This document shows positions 22,629 to 30,784 of a stretch of DNA of 64,000 nucleotides, in pieces (the first letter of the stretch is position 1; the number at the start of each line of letters is the position of its first letter). The stretch is taken from the NCBI GenBank assembly GCA_030430575.1, contig JAUIKF010000045.1, forward strand, positions 1 to 64,000, given 5' to 3'. The notes under the pieces were generated by a model. That model did no database searches. It saw nothing but the letters and a program-made list of their open reading frames with translations, and was not told the DNA's origin. The translations under genes were made by a program, and so were the position numbers. This stretch comes from Bacteroidia bacterium. Its GTDB lineage: Bacteria; Bacteroidota; Bacteroidia; J057.

Positions 22629-23224
22629 GAAGTCACCATCTGTGATTCGATTTCCTTCATCCATTGTGTATAATAGAAGGATTTAAGGGTTTTTGCTTCT
22701 TCTGTATTTCTGAGACCTACTAGCTGTGAAATTTCGTCCAAGCTGCATTTGTGGTGGTAGAACAAGCTGAGGATTCGCTGGCCTTCAGGGTCAAGACAGC
22801 TCAATGCCTGGTCAGTAGCAAATAGCAAGTTGGAAAAATGATCATCAGTGCTTTTCAGGATCTGTTCCTGAATATCGCGATCATATTTTTGTTGGGAAAG
22901 CTCGTAGAAGGCTTGCTTGATCAGGTCTTTCTTTCCTGCGGGATCAGCATCCTTCTTATGCTTGGAGCGCCATAGCTCCCAGCAACTGAGAAAAATGTAT
23001 TCTTTGAGATTGTGAATCGAGACGACCTTTTCATTCAACACTTTGTCCACAAAAACCAGCATCGCATCCACCAAGATTTCCTCTGCAACCGCCCGGTCAC
23101 ATCCCGCTCGCTTCATCAATGTTTGGGTGCAATACTCACTGCATTCTCCCAGAATCTCTAGGAAGACATCCCGATCGCCTGCACGCAGCCGTGTTTTGAG
23201 TTTTTCGAAAGCCGTTTTATTCAT
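22625..23224 (-). CDS. ECF-type RNA polymerase sigma factor, second copy
   Basis: The start is placed at MNKTAFEKLKTRLRAGDRDVF, about 199 residues; the in-frame extension upstream (FFFCKITFYFLKGTF) looks like untranslated AT-rich DNA. Region 2-like segment: AVAEEILVDAMLVFVDKVL. Region 4: LSCLDPEGQRILSLFYHHKCSLDEISQLVGLRNTEEAKTLKSFYYTQWM. Its stop overlaps the start of the membrane partner by 4 bases. It is similar in size and layout to the sigma factor at 13804-14400, so the two pairs are probably paralogous modules. No CHAT or STAND gene accompanies this pair. Bases 23225-23500 upstream hold its promoter but no clear motif. Confidence 0.82.
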   Translation of the reverse strand: MNKTAFEKLKTRLRAGDRDVFLEILGECSEYCTQTLMKRAGCDRAVAEEILVDAMLVFVDKVLNEKVVSIHNLKEYIFLSCWELWRSKHKKDADPAGKKDLIKQAFYELSQQKYDRDIQEQILKSTDDHFSNLLFATDQALSCLDPEGQRILSLFYHHKCSLDEISQLVGLRNTEEAKTLKSFYYTQWMKEIESQMVTS

Positions 23225-23500
23225 ACCTACTACAAAAGTCCCCTTCAAAAAATAAAAAGTTATCTTGCAGAAAAAGAAAATCAAATTTCATACCATTCCT
23301 TGCATTTGAAGGAGTGTTGCCAAAATAGCATACTAGAAGAATGATCCCCTAACCTGTTTTGTGCCAAAACTTTCATACCTTTTGACTCCTTCTAGGCAAA
23401 GTAACGCATATCAGCCATTAACGCAACTTTGGACCAAACAGCCCGTCTTTCTCTCAAAATGACTGTTTCCCCTGCCATTTTGGGATTTCTGAGAGAATGT

Positions 23501-23600
23501 AAAAATAATTAATAATGAACAAGGAAGTATAAAGTGAAGAGGAAAAACGTCTTGTAGCAACTTTCTACTTTATTATTCCTTGTTAGTTATTTTTACTTAA
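23501..23600. repeat. TAATGAACAAGGA inverted element, copy 1
   Basis: AAAAATAATTAATAATGAAC and AAGGAAGTATAAAGTGAAGA on the left can pair with ACTTTATTATTCCTTGTTAG and TTATTTTTACTTAA on the right. The same order of words recurs at 54551-54690. It lies upstream of the FtsX permease gene. I see no gene in 23225-23648. Confidence 0.8.
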
Positions 23601-23648
23601 ATATCCCGATAATGAACTTAATATTCTTATTAACATATCTCCTACCTC

Positions 23649-26090
23649 ATGATCAAAAATTACCTCCTCTCCGCTTTTCGTAACTTATGGCGAAAAAAAG
23701 CTTTTTCCCTGATCAATATTCTGGGACTCGCCATTGGGATGGCCGCATGTCTTATGATTTTGCAGTATGTCAATTTTGAGCGCAATTACGAGCGTTTCAA
23801 TGAGGATGCGGATCATATATTTCGGGTAAACAAGGAAAACTTTCGCGGGGAAGAATCCAGAGGCAAAGACCTCTACTCAGCCCACCGACTAGGCCCCAAT
23901 TTGGAGCAGGACTTGCCAGAGGTGAAGAAGGCTATTCGCTTTCACCCATGGTACGGAAGTGCTGTCATCAGCTATAAAGGAGAAGAGGGGGAATTGGTTC
24001 AGTTCAATGAGGAAGATATCTACTTCACCGATTCGACGGTATTTCAGGTATTCACCTACCCGCTGAGCTACGGCGATCCGCAGACGGCCCTGGCCGACCC
24101 CTTTAGCATCGTGATTACACGTAAGATGGCGACCAAATACTTTGGGACAGAGGTAGATCCAATGGGAAAAGTATTGACCGTAAATGGTGGATGGGCGGAA
24201 GGGGATTTCACCGTGAAGGGAATCATCGAGGAGGCACCAGCCAATACCCATATCGTCTTTGATTTTTTGATGCCCATGTCTGTGCTGCTGAGCAACGACC
24301 AATACAGAGAATCCTCTGGCTGGGGATGGACCAATTTTTTCACCTACGTACAACTAGACCCACAGGCCGACCCTGTCAAATTAGATGAAAAACTGGTCGA
24401 ATTGTCTGACAAATACCAAACAGAAGGCCAGGTAGAAAGGAATTCGAAGTACGTCTATCACCTCATGCCGATTACCGACATCCACTTATACTCAGAACTA
24501 GAAGGGGAACCAGAACCGGCCAATAAGGCCCAGAATGTCTATTTTTTTACCCTCATTGCCATCATTATCCTCCTCATCGCTTGGGTCAATTATATCAACC
24601 TCTCTACCGCGCGCTCCATGGAGCGGGCACGTGAAGTGGGCATACGCAAGGCCATCGGCGCCAAGCGCAGCCAGCTAGTCACTCAATTTCTCTTTGAGTC
24701 ATTTCTCATCAACAGCATAGCTGTTTTGATCGCTGTGGGACTCTCCTTCCTTCTGCTTCCCCAATTGGGCGAATTGTTTGGAAAGCCATTGGCTGTGAGC
24801 CTACAAGGGGATGCGCCTTTCTGGCTGACAGCCTTGGGCCTATTCGCCTTTGGGGCCTTTATCTCAGGCCTATACCCCGCCTTTGTCATGTCAGCGTTTA
24901 AGCCTGTGACGGCGCTGAAAAGTGGTGTGATGAAGCTCGGGGCTGGCGGATTGCTGCGCAAGGTACTTGTAGTGACGCAGTTTGCCGCCACCATCGCGCT
25001 GATCGCGGGCGCTTTTGCCGTACTGAAACAACTCAACTACATGCGTGGCATGGATGTAGGCATGCACATGGACCAGATCCTCGTGGTCAAAGGCCCTAGC
25101 ATCGTCGAGGACCGTGAAAACATCCGCGAGACGATCAAGACTTTCAAACAGGAGCTGAAGCGCCTCCCCAATATTCAGGCAGCAGCTAGCTCAGCGAGTA
25201 TCCCTGGCGCGGGCCACAACTGGGGCACGGGCATGCGGCGCTTGGGGGCAGATGTCAATGAGACACGCTCAGGGAGCATTGTCTGGGTGGATTATGACTT
25301 TTTTGATACCTATGGGATGGAGTTGCTAGCGGGGCGGACATTTTCTGACGACTTCGGTACAGACGAGGAAGGACTCGTGATCAATGAAGCGGCGGTGACC
25401 GCTTTTGGATTGGGGAGCCCTGAACAGGCCCTTACGGAGCGAATGTCTATAGGCGGAGATACCGCCAAGATTATTGGCGTCCTCAAAAACTACGGTTGGG
25501 CTTCGCTTAAAGACGACTTTACCCCCATGTTGCTGGCACCTTCCAAAGGCAGTCGCAGCTATTTTTCCTTTCACCTCCAGACTCGAAATCTCGACCAGAC
25601 GATCGCTGAGATAGAAGAAAATTTCCGGACTACTTTCCCTGGTAATCCCTTTAACTACTTCTTTCTCGACGATTATTTTGACAAAGAATACAAAGAAGAC
25701 AAGCAGTTTGGAAATGTCTTTGGGCTGTTTACGCTCCTGGCCGTGCTGGTCGCTTGTCTGGGGCTGTATGGCCTGTCTTCTTTCACCGCTATGCAGCGCA
25801 CCAAGGAAATCGGCATCCGCAAAGTCCTTGGTGCTAGCACCTCCAATATCGTGGTACTTCTCGTAAAGCATTTCTTCTCACTTGTCGGGATAGCAAGTGT
25901 TTTGGGGCTGATTTTGGCGTGGTTTGGGATCACCAGTTGGCTGGAGGAATTTGCCTTCCGCATCGATCTGGGGATAGTCTTATTTATCGTGCCTATCCTT
26001 GCCGTGATCTTCCTGGCCCTCGTGACCGTGATCGGCCATACGCTTCGCGCTGCTTCTACGAATCCGGCCAATGCGTTGAAGACGGAGTAA
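23649..26090 (+). CDS. MacB/FtsX-family ABC transporter permease
   Basis: This 813-residue inner-membrane protein begins MIKNYLLSAFRNLWRKKAFSLINILGLAIGMAACLMI, the typical entry of Bacteroidota MacB-like permeases. A periplasmic core domain (about residues 45-280) follows. Then three membrane helices of the first FtsX domain (IAIIILLIAWVNYINLSTARSMERAREVGIRKAIGA), a linker helix (VLVVTQFAATIALIAGAF), a second periplasmic domain, and a second FtsX domain (LFTLLAVLVACLGLYGLSSFTAMQRTKEIGIRKVLGA). No ATPase gene is adjacent; such permeases often use a distant LolD-like ATPase. The family assignment is certain, the exported cargo unknown. Confidence 0.95.
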   Translation: MIKNYLLSAFRNLWRKKAFSLINILGLAIGMAACLMILQYVNFERNYERFNEDADHIFRVNKENFRGEESRGKDLYSAHRLGPNLEQDLPEVKKAIRFHPWYGSAVISYKGEEGELVQFNEEDIYFTDSTVFQVFTYPLSYGDPQTALADPFSIVITRKMATKYFGTEVDPMGKVLTVNGGWAEGDFTVKGIIEEAPANTHIVFDFLMPMSVLLSNDQYRESSGWGWTNFFTYVQLDPQADPVKLDEKLVELSDKYQTEGQVERNSKYVYHLMPITDIHLYSELEGEPEPANKAQNVYFFTLIAIIILLIAWVNYINLSTARSMERAREVGIRKAIGAKRSQLVTQFLFESFLINSIAVLIAVGLSFLLLPQLGELFGKPLAVSLQGDAPFWLTALGLFAFGAFISGLYPAFVMSAFKPVTALKSGVMKLGAGGLLRKVLVVTQFAATIALIAGAFAVLKQLNYMRGMDVGMHMDQILVVKGPSIVEDRENIRETIKTFKQELKRLPNIQAAASSASIPGAGHNWGTGMRRLGADVNETRSGSIVWVDYDFFDTYGMELLAGRTFSDDFGTDEEGLVINEAAVTAFGLGSPEQALTERMSIGGDTAKIIGVLKNYGWASLKDDFTPMLLAPSKGSRSYFSFHLQTRNLDQTIAEIEENFRTTFPGNPFNYFFLDDYFDKEYKEDKQFGNVFGLFTLLAVLVACLGLYGLSSFTAMQRTKEIGIRKVLGASTSNIVVLLVKHFFSLVGIASVLGLILAWFGITSWLEEFAFRIDLGIVLFIVPILAVIFLALVTVIGHTLRAASTNPANALKTE

Positions 26091-26099
26091 GAAATGTTT

Positions 26100-26165
26100 A
26101 AGTTCTAGGTTCTAGGTTCTAGGTAAATAGACAACTTAGAACGTAAAACTTAGAACATAGAACCT
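26100..26165. repeat. Inverted GGTTCTA / TAGAAC array at convergent gene ends
   Basis: AGTTCTAGGTTCTAGG on the left faces ACTTAGAACATAGAACC on the right, with about 20 bases between. It overlaps the last codons of the minus-strand membrane protein gene: the codons for Gly-Ser-Met-Phe and the TAA stop are part of the word array. It could terminate both converging transcripts. Confidence 0.85.
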
Positions 26166-26800
26166 TCTTCTTCTTTCCCCATCTCTTCCACCATCTGCTC
26201 GTAGCTGAGCTGTAGCTTCTCTTCTTCCCGACGCTGAAGGTCGCGGAGGTTGAGGATCAAAACGGCGAAGCCTAATAGGTTCCAAAGCCCTAATAGGACA
26301 AGAGCCGTCTCTTCATTTCTGATGAAATCAGGCATTGAATTCGTCTCTACCAGGAAAAGGAGGACTAATGGGATCACGCCTATGGCAACTAGTATGAGGA
26401 GCCATTTGATCACTTCTGTCGGATAACGCCTCGGCTTTTGAAAGTGGCGGACTGTGTAGAGTAGGTTTAATGTGAGGGTAAATACCACAAATAACAATAT
26501 GGCAGTATCTTCATGGACTTTTTCCACAATTACTAAAAAGAAACACCCCACACTTGCCAAAAAGAAAATGATAAACCCCCAGAACATTCCTCCCTTAAAG
26601 CGATGTTTTGCAATAGAAATAATGGCTAACACAGGTATCCAGAGAAGGGTTAGGACTGCTAAGGCTCTGAGGAAATCTTTCAACATCCTACGCCATTCAA
26701 AATCAATATCTGCATATCCATTAAACAACCCCACTCCCCACAACAGCCCAAAAAGCATCAGGGTTATGTAAAACGGCCAACCATGTTTGAATTTCCACAT
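26150..26800 (-). CDS. Small polytopic membrane protein paired with LytTR regulator
   Basis: I do not recognise a named family. The 216-residue protein starts MWKFKHGWPFYITLMLFGLLWGVG and has about six hydrophobic helices. It ends in a charged helix (LNLRDLQRREEEKLQLSYEQMVEEM). Its start codon overlaps the stop of the LytTR regulator gene, so translation is coupled. The paralogue at 58059-58670 shares the MWK-K-WPF start and the NL-DLQRR end. A membrane sensor feeding the LytTR regulator is plausible because no histidine kinase is next to it, but it lacks any kinase domain. Confidence 0.75.
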   Translation of the reverse strand: MWKFKHGWPFYITLMLFGLLWGVGLFNGYADIDFEWRRMLKDFLRALAVLTLLWIPVLAIISIAKHRFKGGMFWGFIIFFLASVGCFFLVIVEKVHEDTAILLFVVFTLTLNLLYTVRHFQKPRRYPTEVIKWLLILVAIGVIPLVLLFLVETNSMPDFIRNEETALVLLGLWNLLGFAVLILNLRDLQRREEEKLQLSYEQMVEEMGKEEEGSMF

Positions 26801-27489
26801 TAGTTTTCTCCCAATAACTTACGAAAAGACTCTTTATATCCTTTACTAATCGGCAGGTCTTGTCCTCCGATCGTCACAGCATGTGGCTGTACGCTGGTGA
26901 TGTGCTTGAGGTTGATGATATAAGAGCGGTGAATCCGCGCAAAAGCATGGCCTTTAAGGTTTTGTTCGGTGAGGGCCATGGTTTGGCGGAGGGTGATCCG
27001 CCGATCTATTGTGTGAATGCGCACATACTCACGCATGCCCTCGATGAAGACCACTTCGTCATAAAAGACCTTTTGCAGCTTATAATCTGCTTTCACAAAA
27101 AAATAAGGCTTCTCCTCCCCTGCCGCAGCCTTCTGCAGCTGATAATATTCCCGCGCTTTATTTACCCCTGATTCAAATCGCTCAAAAGTAAAGGGCTTCA
27201 ACAAATAATCGATGACCTGGAGTTCATAGCCTTTGAGGGCGTATTGCTCATAGGCTGTCGTCAAGATGGTAATGGGGGGATGTTCCAATGTATCGAGCAG
27301 TTCGATGCCTGTCATCTCAGGCATCTGAATGTCCAAGAAGAGCAAGTCAATGTCCTGATTATTCAGCACTTCCAGCGCCTCTTGCCCGTCGGTGCAGACA
27401 GCTACCAGCTCCAGGTCGGGTACCTTGCTGACATAGTCCCGCAATAGTCGGCGGGCAAGGGATTCGTCATCTACGATGAGGGTCTTCAT
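26800..27489 (-). CDS. LytTR-family response regulator
   Basis: This 229-residue regulator has a receiver domain with acidic pair DDE at 7-9, phospho-acceptor Asp53 (LLFLDIQMPEMTG), Thr in ILTTAYEQYA and Lys in DYLLKPF. A LytTR DNA-binding domain follows (FFVKADYKLQKVFYDEVVFIEGMREYVRIHT, HAFARIHRSYIINLKHI). LytTR regulators usually pair with a His_kinase-type sensor; here the coupled partner is a membrane protein without a kinase domain. The leader before the ATG is rich in TTC and TCC. Confidence 0.95.
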   Translation of the reverse strand: MKTLIVDDESLARRLLRDYVSKVPDLELVAVCTDGQEALEVLNNQDIDLLFLDIQMPEMTGIELLDTLEHPPITILTTAYEQYALKGYELQVIDYLLKPFTFERFESGVNKAREYYQLQKAAAGEEKPYFFVKADYKLQKVFYDEVVFIEGMREYVRIHTIDRRITLRQTMALTEQNLKGHAFARIHRSYIINLKHITSVQPHAVTIGGQDLPISKGYKESFRKLLGEN

Positions 27490-27502
27490 GATAAGGGAGA
27501 AG

Positions 27503-27540
27503 AAAGTACAAATTCAAATTCAATCTCAAGTTCAAATGAT
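27503..27540. repeat. TTCAAAT / TCAAGTTC word array
   Basis: Upstream of the LytTR gene are words ACAAATTCAAATTCAATCTC and AAGTTCAAATG. They match the word family at 19.9 and 56.3 kb. No gene is present between here and the composite element. Confidence 0.6.
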
Positions 27541-27579
27541 CTCAGGACGCTCGACCTATCGAACGCTGAGGCTGTTCCG

Positions 27580-27717
27580 AAAATTCCTTTTAAGGAATTT
27601 GCCCAATTGCGACGGGTTGAAACCCAGTCGCAATAGTATAAAATGACAGACAAAGAACTATTGCGACTGGACTTTAGTCCGTCGCAATGAGGAAAAAAGT
27701 CAAATTTGACTTTCTGG
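27580..27717. repeat. Composite four-hairpin element, copy 2 (intact)
   Basis: This is the clearest copy. In order: palindrome AAATTCCTTTTAAGGAATTT; hairpin ATTGCGACGGG...CCCAGTCGCAAT; spacer with ACAAAGAA; hairpin CTATTGCGACTGGAC...GTCCGTCGCAAT; palindrome AAAGTCAAATTTGACTTT. It lies between the LytTR gene and the SRPBCC gene, and its last palindrome encodes the C-terminal residues and stop of the latter. Confidence 0.93.
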
Positions 27718-28182
27718 AGTAAACTCAACGCTCGAACCATCGAACTTTCCCTCCACATATTCTTTGAGCCACTGCATCTGCAATTGCACTTGTTGTTTGA
27801 ATTTGCCGGGCACGAGGAAAGCGATGATTTTGACAAAAATACCGATCAGCGCCGTGTAATGCACTTCTGTTTCATAGCGCGTCTGGTTCGGTCCCAAAGC
27901 GGTGAATCGATTTGTCATCGTATTCTCCGTGTGGGTATGCACATAGAAGCCACTCTGCTCGTGTGGCAAATTACTCACAGTGATGGTCTCATATAGCTCT
28001 TGCGGCCCTTGAGGAGAGTCAAATCGGATAAGAGATTTGGCCCCTACTTCCCCTGGCTCGCCCCTAAGCACTTCATAGCTGAGGGTATTCTTTTGCCAGT
28101 TTGTTCGCTGGGAAATGTCTCCATAGATGGCGGCGACTTTCTCCAAAGGCGCGTTGATATCGACGGTGCAGGTGAATTTCAT
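27700..28182 (-). CDS. SRPBCC-family (START-like) protein
   Basis: This 160-residue soluble protein begins MKFTCTVDINAPLEKVAAIYGDISQRTNWQ, the typical start of polyketide-cyclase/START-like SRPBCC proteins that bind hydrophobic ligands in a deep cavity. PHEQSGFYVHTHTENTMTNRFTAL and YETEVHYTALIGIFVKIIAFLVPGKF are also typical. Length is normal. The final residues (about PESQI) and TGA stop are encoded by the outer palindrome of the composite repeat, so the natural C-terminus may have been changed by repeat insertion. Ligand unknown. Confidence 0.85.
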   Translation of the reverse strand: MKFTCTVDINAPLEKVAAIYGDISQRTNWQKNTLSYEVLRGEPGEVGAKSLIRFDSPQGPQELYETITVSNLPHEQSGFYVHTHTENTMTNRFTALGPNQTRYETEVHYTALIGIFVKIIAFLVPGKFKQQVQLQMQWLKEYVEGKFDGSSVEFTPESQI

Positions 28183-28215
28183 AGGAGATTATTAATTGAT
28201 TGATTATTAATTATT

Positions 28216-28746
28216 TCAATACAATTCTGGTCGATGAAACGGAATCAAGGCCAACACCACAGCCTCCGCATAGTACGTCGATCGCACGATCACATCTCCC
28301 GTCAAAATGCCGACTGCGCCATTTTTCTGTTTGGAGTTATTTCCCCCAAATACGATGTCATCGGCATCTCCGAGTTCCATGCCTTCATTGATCAGCGAAA
28401 CGACTTGCTTGGGCAGGAAAAAAGTCCCTGTACGGGCTTTGCCCATTTGGTTCTTGGACTTCACGACGATCCAAGCAAAGGCCTCCATTTCTGGCCCTAC
28501 TTTTTCAATGCCCCCTTCTATTCCCACCCAATAGTCTGCTTCTGGAGCGGCTCGTTGGGCATTTTCGGCCCTATTCATCGCTCCCTGAAGGGTCTCGGAA
28601 TCGTCCATGGGTTGGTCAGGGACACCCGAAGGGACGGATATCCCTTCAGCGGTAAAAGTGGTGTCAGGAAATAACCGTTGGAACCCTAATTGGGCAGCCT
28701 GGATTTTGACGGGGTTTTTGGAGGCAATAATGATTTTTTGAGTCAT
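28216..28746 (-). CDS. yjjX: Inosine/xanthosine triphosphatase (YjjX family)
   Basis: This 176-residue enzyme of the YjjX/DUF84 family hydrolyses non-canonical ITP and XTP and so cleans the nucleotide pool. Family motifs: IIIASKNPVKIQAAQLGF near the N-terminus, VPSGVPDQPMDDSETLQGAMNRA, ADYWVGIEGGIE and GAVGILTGDVIVRSTYYAEAVVLAL. Length matches characterised members. It lies 33 bases from the SRPBCC gene on the same strand and the two may be cotranscribed. The gene starts after ACCTTCTTCTACT and is preceded by a GACCGCTCG element. Confidence 0.92.
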   Translation of the reverse strand: MTQKIIIASKNPVKIQAAQLGFQRLFPDTTFTAEGISVPSGVPDQPMDDSETLQGAMNRAENAQRAAPEADYWVGIEGGIEKVGPEMEAFAWIVVKSKNQMGKARTGTFFLPKQVVSLINEGMELGDADDIVFGGNNSKQKNGAVGILTGDVIVRSTYYAEAVVLALIPFHRPELY

Positions 28747-28764
28747 AGTAGAAGAAGGTATAAG

Positions 28765-28987
28765 AAGACCGCTCGCCCTTCGGGCTCGCTACGAGAGCCG
28801 AGACCGTTCGCTGACGCTCACTGCGAGACCGCTCGGCTCGAAGACTCGCCTCGCTCCGAGACTAAAGGCACTTTTCTTGTCTCTTGTCTCGTAGCGAGTC
28901 TTCGAGCGATCTCGCAGTGAGGAGCTCCGCGACGAACGGTCTCGCCTCTCGCAGCGAGGGCTGAGTCTTCGAAGCCCGAGCGGTCTC
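28765..28987. repeat. GACCGCTCG palindromic element, copy 2
   Basis: The element starts AGAAGACCGCTCG and ends GCCCGAGCGGTCTC. It carries the internal words GAGACCGTTCGCTGACG, CACTGCGAGACCGCTCGG, GTCTCTTGTCTCG and GAGTCTTCGAGC. It is the only copy located between divergent start codons (yjjX and the next gene), so it sits in a promoter region. Confidence 0.9.
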
Positions 28988-29033
28988 AGATAATTCCAAC
29001 AAAAGTCATAAATTCGCGGGGGAAAATCTACAA

Positions 29034-29606
29034 ATGCATAACCTCCCTTTATATTTTACTATTGTCCTCTTTATTCTGGGCCTCAACTGGCTGTGGAAAC
29101 AATGGATGGTGCATCCCTACTGGCAGCGTCGCCGCAAGCTCAAAGGCAGCCAAGCCCTGTTTGTCTCAACAGTAGATGAAATCCCTTCTGCTTGGAGTCT
29201 GGCACGCCGCCATTTCCTTTGGTTGCTGATCTCGATCAGTTGGTTTGGCATCTATATCACCACTTCTACTCAGCCAGGAGGCAATCACATGCTGTTGTTG
29301 GGCTTATTGGCATTCTTGATCGGATTGGGACTAATAGGCTTGGACCTGCTGTCACGCCCCCTGAGGGCGCTGGAAGTGCATACACATGGCCTTTCTTATC
29401 TGGAAGAAGCATTCGACTTCATCCCTTGGGAGGAGATCGTCCTCTTGCTAGACTACGAACAAGCCATTATCATCAAAACCCGAGAAGACATTTACGAATT
29501 TACCTTTGAACACGATCCTGAAGATTACGAAGGCTTCTTAGCTACCATCAAAACCATAGAACAAACCCAAGGCTTTGTTTTTCCCTATCATCAGGTGGAA
29601 TTTTGA
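29034..29606 (+). CDS. Hypothetical membrane protein with PH-like cytoplasmic tail
   Basis: I do not recognise a named family. This 190-residue protein has an N-terminal helix (LYFTIVLFILGLNWLW), two adjacent helices in the middle (HFLWLLISISWFGIYITTS and MLLLGLLAFLIGLGLIGLDLL) and a soluble tail of about 80 residues. The tail's strand pattern (LEVHTHGLSYLEEAFDFIPWEEIVLLLDYEQAIIIKTREDIYEF) resembles the PH-like domain of YcxB-type proteins. It stands alone between a repeat and purC. Confidence 0.65.
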   Translation: MHNLPLYFTIVLFILGLNWLWKQWMVHPYWQRRRKLKGSQALFVSTVDEIPSAWSLARRHFLWLLISISWFGIYITTSTQPGGNHMLLLGLLAFLIGLGLIGLDLLSRPLRALEVHTHGLSYLEEAFDFIPWEEIVLLLDYEQAIIIKTREDIYEFTFEHDPEDYEGFLATIKTIEQTQGFVFPYHQVEF

Positions 29607-29772
29607 AGGATTAATTTTGAATGATTGAATGTTAAATTTTGAATAGGGACCGCTTCACTAAGGGAGAAGAGAATAGAGATAAAACGCTTTTCCTTTTTAT
29701 CAGATTGATTTTCCTTCAAATATTACCTAGAACCTAAAACATAGAACTTAAAACATAAAACTTTCTTCCCCC

Positions 29773-30726
29773 ATGCCAAATTCCCTAAAAACGACCGATT
29801 TTCACTTCCCTGGCCAAGTCTCCAAATATGCGGGCAAGGTCCGTGATGTCTACAATATCGCGGAGAAATACATGGTCATTGTGGCCTCTGATCGCATTTC
29901 TTCCTTTGACTATGTATTGCCCAAGGCCATCCCCTACAAAGGCCAGGTCCTCAACCAGACCTCAGCTCACTTCTTCGATGCGGTGAAAGGAGACATCCCC
30001 AGTCATGTTATTTCGACGCCTGACCCCAATGTCACCATTGGGTTGTTGTGCAAACCCTATCCTATCGAAGTAGTGGTCCGTGGTTATCTGGCTGGCCATG
30101 CCTGGCGGGTCTACCGTGACGGCGGACGGGTGCTGTGCGGCGTTACACTGCCCGAAGGGCTGAAGCAAAGCGACCCTTTGCCCGAACCTATCATCACCCC
30201 TGCCACAAAGTCCACCATCGGCCATGACGAGGACATCAGTGAGCATGAAATCCTCAAATCAGGCCTGGTAGATGGGGAAGAGTGGGCGTATATCCGCCAC
30301 CAAGCGCTGGAACTCTTCAAGCGGGGAAGCGAAATGGCGCGGGAGCGTGGGCTGATCTTGGTCGATACCAAATACGAATTTGGTAGCCATGATGAGAAAA
30401 TCTACGTCATCGACGAGATTCATACGCCAGACTCTTCGCGGTATTTCTACCTCGACGGCTATGAAGCGCGACAGGCATCTGGTGAGCCTCAACGTCAACT
30501 TTCCAAGGAGTTTGTTCGTGAGTGGCTTATGGCCAATGGCTTCCAGGGCCTCGACGGCCAGCAAATGCCAGTCATGTCAGATGACTTTGTAGGGACAGTC
30601 ACAGAGCGGTATATCGAGCTGTATGAACAGGTGACAGGCAAAGCCTTTCAACGGGGAGACACAAGCGATATGGAGGCGCGAATTTATGAGAATGTGACGA
30701 GGGAAATCAGGCGTCTGAATGTCTGA
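29773..30726 (+). CDS. purC: Phosphoribosylaminoimidazole-succinocarboxamide synthase
   Basis: This 317-residue SAICAR synthase condenses CAIR with aspartate using ATP in purine biosynthesis. Characteristic segments: KYAGKVRDVYNI with the ATP-binding Gly/Lys, IVASDRISSFDYVLPKAIPYKGQVLN, PIEVVVRGYLAGHAWR, ITPATKSTIGHDEDIS, LILVDTKYEFG and VIDEIHTPDSSRYF. Length matches the longer Bacteroidota/yeast-like form. It is separate from other pur genes. The leader is TAAAACATAAAACTTTCTTCCCCC directly before ATG. Confidence 0.97.
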   Translation: MPNSLKTTDFHFPGQVSKYAGKVRDVYNIAEKYMVIVASDRISSFDYVLPKAIPYKGQVLNQTSAHFFDAVKGDIPSHVISTPDPNVTIGLLCKPYPIEVVVRGYLAGHAWRVYRDGGRVLCGVTLPEGLKQSDPLPEPIITPATKSTIGHDEDISEHEILKSGLVDGEEWAYIRHQALELFKRGSEMARERGLILVDTKYEFGSHDEKIYVIDEIHTPDSSRYFYLDGYEARQASGEPQRQLSKEFVREWLMANGFQGLDGQQMPVMSDDFVGTVTERYIELYEQVTGKAFQRGDTSDMEARIYENVTREIRRLNV

Positions 30727-30784
30727 TCGTTTGAACGTCTGAACGCCCAAGAAGTCTAAATCCGAGGTCTTTTCCCTTTCACAT

